From: Chitinophagaceae bacterium
Lineage (GTDB): Bacteria > Bacteroidota > Bacteroidia > Chitinophagales > Chitinophagaceae
Direction: 5' to 3'
Length of the DNA stretch: 34,920 bases
Assembly (NCBI GenBank): GCA_025933775.1
Contig: JAICZH010000026.1
Coordinates: forward strand, 1-34,920
Below, piece after piece: positions 32,044 through 34,920 of this stretch (positions are counted from its first letter, which is position 1; each line of letters starts with the position of its first letter). The notes under the pieces were generated by a model. That model ran no database searches. It saw only the letters and a program-made list of their open reading frames with translations, and was not told the DNA's origin. The position numbers were made by a program, and so were the translations under genes.

Positions 32044-33333
32044 ATGTATGACGTAATAATTATCGGCGGGGGTGCAGCGGGATTAATGGCTGCTAAACTT
32101 TTGAGTGAAGGAGGTAAAAAAATTTTATTGCTGGAGGCCAGGAATCAATTGGGTGGCCGGATTCATCGCATAGACAATTTTGCCTTTCCTGCAGAAGGCG
32201 GCGCAGAATTTATTCACGGAAACTTGCAAACAACTTTTGATGTGCTGAAAGAAGCAGGGTTAAAAAAAGAAAAACTAAAAGGAAATTTTTGCAGGGTAAC
32301 GAAGGGAAAATGGAGCCCAGCAAATGATTTTGTTCCGCATTGGAATTTATTGTTACAAAAATTAAATGAATGTAAAAAAGATATTACTGTAACTATTTTC
32401 TTGGGAAAATTTTTTAAGCCAAAAAAATATGATACTTTAAAAAAACAATTCAGAAGGTATATTGAAGGATATGATGCCGCCGACCCCGATGATGCAAATG
32501 TGTTTGCCATAAGAAATGAAATGAAAGGTGAAGATGAGCCGCAATACAGGCCTGTGCCCGATTACCATGCGCTGATTGATTTTTTAAAAGAAGCGTGTTT
32601 ACAAAATAATGGTGTAATTAAAACAAACGAACCCGTAAAAGAAATCAGGCAAAATAAAAATATTGAAGTAATAACTCCGTCAACAAAATATACAAGTGAA
32701 AAAATAATTATTGCAGTTCCACTCGGTGTTTTGCAAAGTAAAAAGAACAGTGAAAATTTTATTAAGCTGCCATCTAACGGTGATGCCTATTTGAAAGCTG
32801 TAAAAAAAATCGGGAATGGTGGCGTTATTAAATTTTTATTGGAATTTGATAAGCCCTTTTGGCTGAGTAAAAATTTTTTAAAAGAAAAAAATATTCCTGC
32901 GCCTTCTTATATTTTTACAGAAGCTATTATTCCTACATGGTGGACGCAATATCCTTCGAAAGCGCCGCTGCTTACGGGCTGGATTGGTGGACCAAATTCT
33001 TTTAAAATAAAAAATTATTCAGAAAAAAAATTTAAAAGCTTCGTGCTTAAATCGCTTTCATCCATTTTTTCAATGCCGGTTATGCTCCTTGAAAAAAGGC
33101 TTATTAAATTTAAAACAATGAATTGGATTAAAGAACCGTATATTTCTGGAGGGTACTCTTATTCTACTTTACAAACAGAACAAGCGCGGAAATTTTTGCA
33201 TCAGCCATTTAAAAATACAATTTATTTTGCCGGAGAATATTTAGCCAAAAACTCTTCTTCCACAGTGGATGCTGCATTACAAAGCGGAAAAGAAGTTGCA
33301 GCATCTATATTAAAAAATAAGCGACTTCATTGA
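32044..33333 (+). CDS. FAD-dependent amine oxidase-like flavoprotein
   Basis: The 429-residue protein has the N-terminal FAD-binding motif VIIIGGGAAGLMAAKLL, the second glycine motif EARNQLGGRIHRI, and EFIHG. The C-terminal FAD motif is IYFAGEYLAK followed by STVDAALQSGKEVA. This is the architecture of flavin monoamine and polyamine oxidases. GGYSYSTL is the usual substrate-side segment before the flavin motif. The substrate cannot be assigned. No signal peptide, so cytosolic. It follows gcvP by 113 bp with no shared pathway evident and converges with the exonuclease gene. TACACTTG (32023-32030) is a one-mismatch promoter box. Confidence 0.88.
   Translation: MYDVIIIGGGAAGLMAAKLLSEGGKKILLLEARNQLGGRIHRIDNFAFPAEGGAEFIHGNLQTTFDVLKEAGLKKEKLKGNFCRVTKGKWSPANDFVPHWNLLLQKLNECKKDITVTIFLGKFFKPKKYDTLKKQFRRYIEGYDAADPDDANVFAIRNEMKGEDEPQYRPVPDYHALIDFLKEACLQNNGVIKTNEPVKEIRQNKNIEVITPSTKYTSEKIIIAVPLGVLQSKKNSENFIKLPSNGDAYLKAVKKIGNGGVIKFLLEFDKPFWLSKNFLKEKNIPAPSYIFTEAIIPTWWTQYPSKAPLLTGWIGGPNSFKIKNYSEKKFKSFVLKSLSSIFSMPVMLLEKRLIKFKTMNWIKEPYISGGYSYSTLQTEQARKFLHQPFKNTIYFAGEYLAKNSSSTVDAALQSGKEVAASILKNKRLH
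32774..32793 (-). repeat. Dispersed 20-bp motif, copy 11
   Basis: The minus strand reads CAAATAGGCATCACCGTTAG inside the amine oxidase gene (coding SNGDAYL). It shares 16 contiguous bases with copy 5 at 16543. See the findings. Confidence 0.4.
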
Positions 33334-33386
33334 ATCCGCTTTCTTCATAATTTAAATTTTAAAGATGACCAATTACACTGCGTTTA

Positions 33387-34109
33387 TTAAGATATAAAAA
33401 TTATTTGTTCTTCACGCAGAGGAGGCAAATTTTTAAATCGCAGTATCACGTTGGCAACCGTGGCAACATCCTTGCCACAATAAGTTGCAATGCGTTGCAG
33501 ATTTTTTTCTGTATAAAATACTTCGCCAACTTTGCTGCCATCAATATCGTCTTTTGGCGAGGGCACACCGAGTGCAGCCGACAATAATTTTAAAGAAGTG
33601 TAATGTTTATAATCTCCAAAGCGCCACAAATGCAACGTATCAACTACGGGAGTTTCCCAGGGTTTCATATTTTGAAAATCAATGCAGGATGGTATTGCCA
33701 TATTATTTACCAATATTCTTCTGCTTAAAAAAGGAATATCAAATTCTTTTATATTGTGCCCGGCAAAAATCCATTTTGTATTTCGCGAATGTATTTGCTG
33801 TAGCATGGTTATAAAATTTTCAAGCACTTTTCTTTCATCTTCCGAATAAAAAGATTTTATGCGCAATTGCCATTCATTATTTTCTTTCTTGAAATATCCC
33901 GTGCTGATGCAAATTACTTTTGCAAACTCGGCAAGTATTGCTGCTCGTTTCGGATAATATTCTTCGGCTGTTGCATCTGGCGGCAAACTTTTCAAAATTT
34001 TTTCTGTCCATAATTCTTTCCATTCATCGTTCAGCAAATGAAAATGTTCTACACCAGAAACTGTTTCAATATCTATTAAAAATAAATTTTCAATATTTAT
34101 ATGTTGCAT
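33387..34109 (-). CDS. 3'-5' exonuclease, DEDD superfamily (PolB exonuclease-like)
   Basis: The 240-residue protein is an RNase H-fold exonuclease resembling the predicted PolB 3'-5' exonuclease-like family. Exo I is LIDIETV (D13, E15); Exo II is FAGHNIKEFDIPFL with the conserved Asp; Exo III is TYCGKDVATVANV with the last Asp. The middle shows DTLHLWRFGDYKHYTSLKLLSAALG. The fourth residue before Exo III Asp is Tyr, which suggests the DEDDy subtype. Its substrate, DNA or RNA, is unknown, and no polymerase domain is attached. A terminator separates it from the upstream barrel gene. Confidence 0.87.
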   Translation of the reverse strand: MQHINIENLFLIDIETVSGVEHFHLLNDEWKELWTEKILKSLPPDATAEEYYPKRAAILAEFAKVICISTGYFKKENNEWQLRIKSFYSEDERKVLENFITMLQQIHSRNTKWIFAGHNIKEFDIPFLSRRILVNNMAIPSCIDFQNMKPWETPVVDTLHLWRFGDYKHYTSLKLLSAALGVPSPKDDIDGSKVGEVFYTEKNLQRIATYCGKDVATVANVILRFKNLPPLREEQIIFIS

Positions 34110-34137
34110 AAAAAATCTCTTTTAATTTTCAATGTAC

Positions 34138-34160
34138 AAAAAACCCCGTTAACCAACGGG
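34138..34160 (-). terminator. Intrinsic terminator after the outer-membrane barrel gene
   Basis: On the minus strand, CCCCGTT (34160-34154), loop GGTT and AACGGGG (34149-34143) form a perfect 7-bp stem followed by TTTTT. It lies 26 bp past the stop of the barrel gene at 34187. Confidence 0.88.
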
Positions 34161-34186
34161 GCAAAATAAAACTGATATATGTGGAG

Positions 34187-34810
34187 TTAAAATGTAAACC
34201 CCGCGAAGATGGTAAAAGCCTGGCTCTTCCACTTTTCCTGGTTATCAATATCATTGAGATTAGTTAATCCAATTTCATAACGAGCGCCAAGATTTATAAA
34301 AGGAATTTGTATCCACAATCCGCCAACGGCGCTCCAGTCGGCGGTTTTAAAAATATTGCCATTGCTCTTGAGGCTATCAACAGTTTGTTTCAAAATATTT
34401 CCATACTGCGGGCCGAGTTGCAATTTTATTCTTTTACTTGGGCCTACATTAATATTGAGTAGCAACGGCACTTTCAGGTAATCCAACTTTGCTTTCTTCT
34501 GACTTCCACCCAAAAATAAATCATCATAAACAGAGGAAGCATCATTACTAAATTCAGATGAAGATTGTACAAAATTTACTTCGGGTTGCAATCCAAAAGT
34601 TCTTGAAAAATTAAATTGCATAAAAGCTCCCAGTAAATAATTATAATTAAATCCATCATTATAAGACCGGCCATTAATTTTATTAATATTTACGCCTGCC
34701 TTGGCTCCTATTCTGAAAAAATTTTCATGGGCGGCATTTGCATCAAAACTTTTTTGTGAAAAAGCATTTGCAGAAATAAAAATCATTAAGAAGAAAAAAA
34801 ATTTTTTCAT
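34187..34810 (-). CDS. PorT-like outer-membrane beta-barrel protein
   Basis: The 207-residue protein has a signal peptide (MKKFFFFLMIFISANAFSQ) and an outer-membrane barrel of the PorT/OMP_b-brl_2 type. Visible features are RIGAKAGVNINKING, YLLGAFMQFNFSRTFGLQPEVNF, YLKVPLLLNINVG, IKLQLGPQYG, and the C-terminal AFTIFAGFTF with a final Phe. Such barrels are common in Bacteroidota and mostly uncharacterised. The start at 34810 puts the signal peptide first; the longer frame adds eight residues. Its upstream region holds a 17-bp tandem repeat. Confidence 0.85.
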   Translation of the reverse strand: MKKFFFFLMIFISANAFSQKSFDANAAHENFFRIGAKAGVNINKINGRSYNDGFNYNYLLGAFMQFNFSRTFGLQPEVNFVQSSSEFSNDASSVYDDLFLGGSQKKAKLDYLKVPLLLNINVGPSKRIKLQLGPQYGNILKQTVDSLKSNGNIFKTADWSAVGGLWIQIPFINLGARYEIGLTNLNDIDNQEKWKSQAFTIFAGFTF

Positions 34811-34873
34811 AAGTTTATTAAGATTGTATTTCATAAAGCAATATTTATATTAATGAATAATTTTTAATAAAAA

Positions 34874-34920
34874 TATTTATACTAAAAAAATATTTATACT
34901 AAAAAAATATTTATACTAAA
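34874..34920. repeat. 17-bp tandem repeat running off the window end
   Basis: TATTTATACTAAAAAAA begins at 34874, 34891 and 34908 and continues to the window end, so the array may be longer. It lies 64 bp upstream of the barrel gene start. Confidence 0.75.

Noticed and set aside
1-34920. Anti-phage defence island
   Set aside because: Apart from two toxin-antitoxin-type pairs, no restriction, retron, CBASS, Abi or similar genes were seen.

Overview
The window looks like a chromosomal segment of a Bacteroidota bacterium, most likely a Chitinophagaceae relative. It is AT-rich and carries a SusC/SusD pair, a type IX secretion (T9SS) sorting domain, TAnnTTTG-type promoters and a DUF3467 protein. 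It is mostly a housekeeping chromosome with a few accessory scars. No rRNA, CRISPR array, prophage or intact insertion sequence was seen.

Layout: 1-877 holds two tandem copies of a small membrane protein gene, the first cut by the window edge. 1117-1189 is tRNA-Gly(CCC). 1205-2516 holds a lone receiver protein and a metal-dependent KdsA (Kdo-8-phosphate synthase). 2577-6276 is an envelope block: outer-membrane barrel, RlpA-like protein, YcbB-type L,D-transpeptidase and a VanX-like D-Ala-D-Ala dipeptidase. 6273-8286 has a YkgJ cysteine-cluster protein, XerD and a DUF3467 protein. 8326-8821 is the wreck of a REP-associated tyrosine transposase followed by REP-like palindromes inside two 108-bp direct repeats. 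8910-14586 is a SusC/SusD/DUF1735 operon with a clear promoter and terminator. 15049-19261 holds OdhB, an RsmB/RsmF-like rRNA methyltransferase with a small palindrome inserted in it, and a T9SS-secreted subtilase. 19523-19972 is a DUF433/DUF5615 toxin-antitoxin-like pair with a shortened toxin. 19987-26259 holds Pgk, LemA with two TPM-domain proteins, RibD, PrmC and ExbD/ExbB. 26385-27035 is a PIN/DUF6364 toxin-antitoxin pair. 27132-34810 holds PepT, a second YkgJ protein, GcvP, an FAD amine oxidase, a DEDD exonuclease and another outer-membrane barrel.

The most unusual signal is not a gene. A degenerate 20-bp motif, roughly CGYRTAYRCG followed by TWACCGTTA, occurs 11 times between 2546 and 32793. 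It is on both strands, in several reading frames inside conserved genes, and in two gaps between convergent genes. It looks like a chromosome-wide DNA-level signal or repeat rather than a coding coincidence. Its function is unknown to me.
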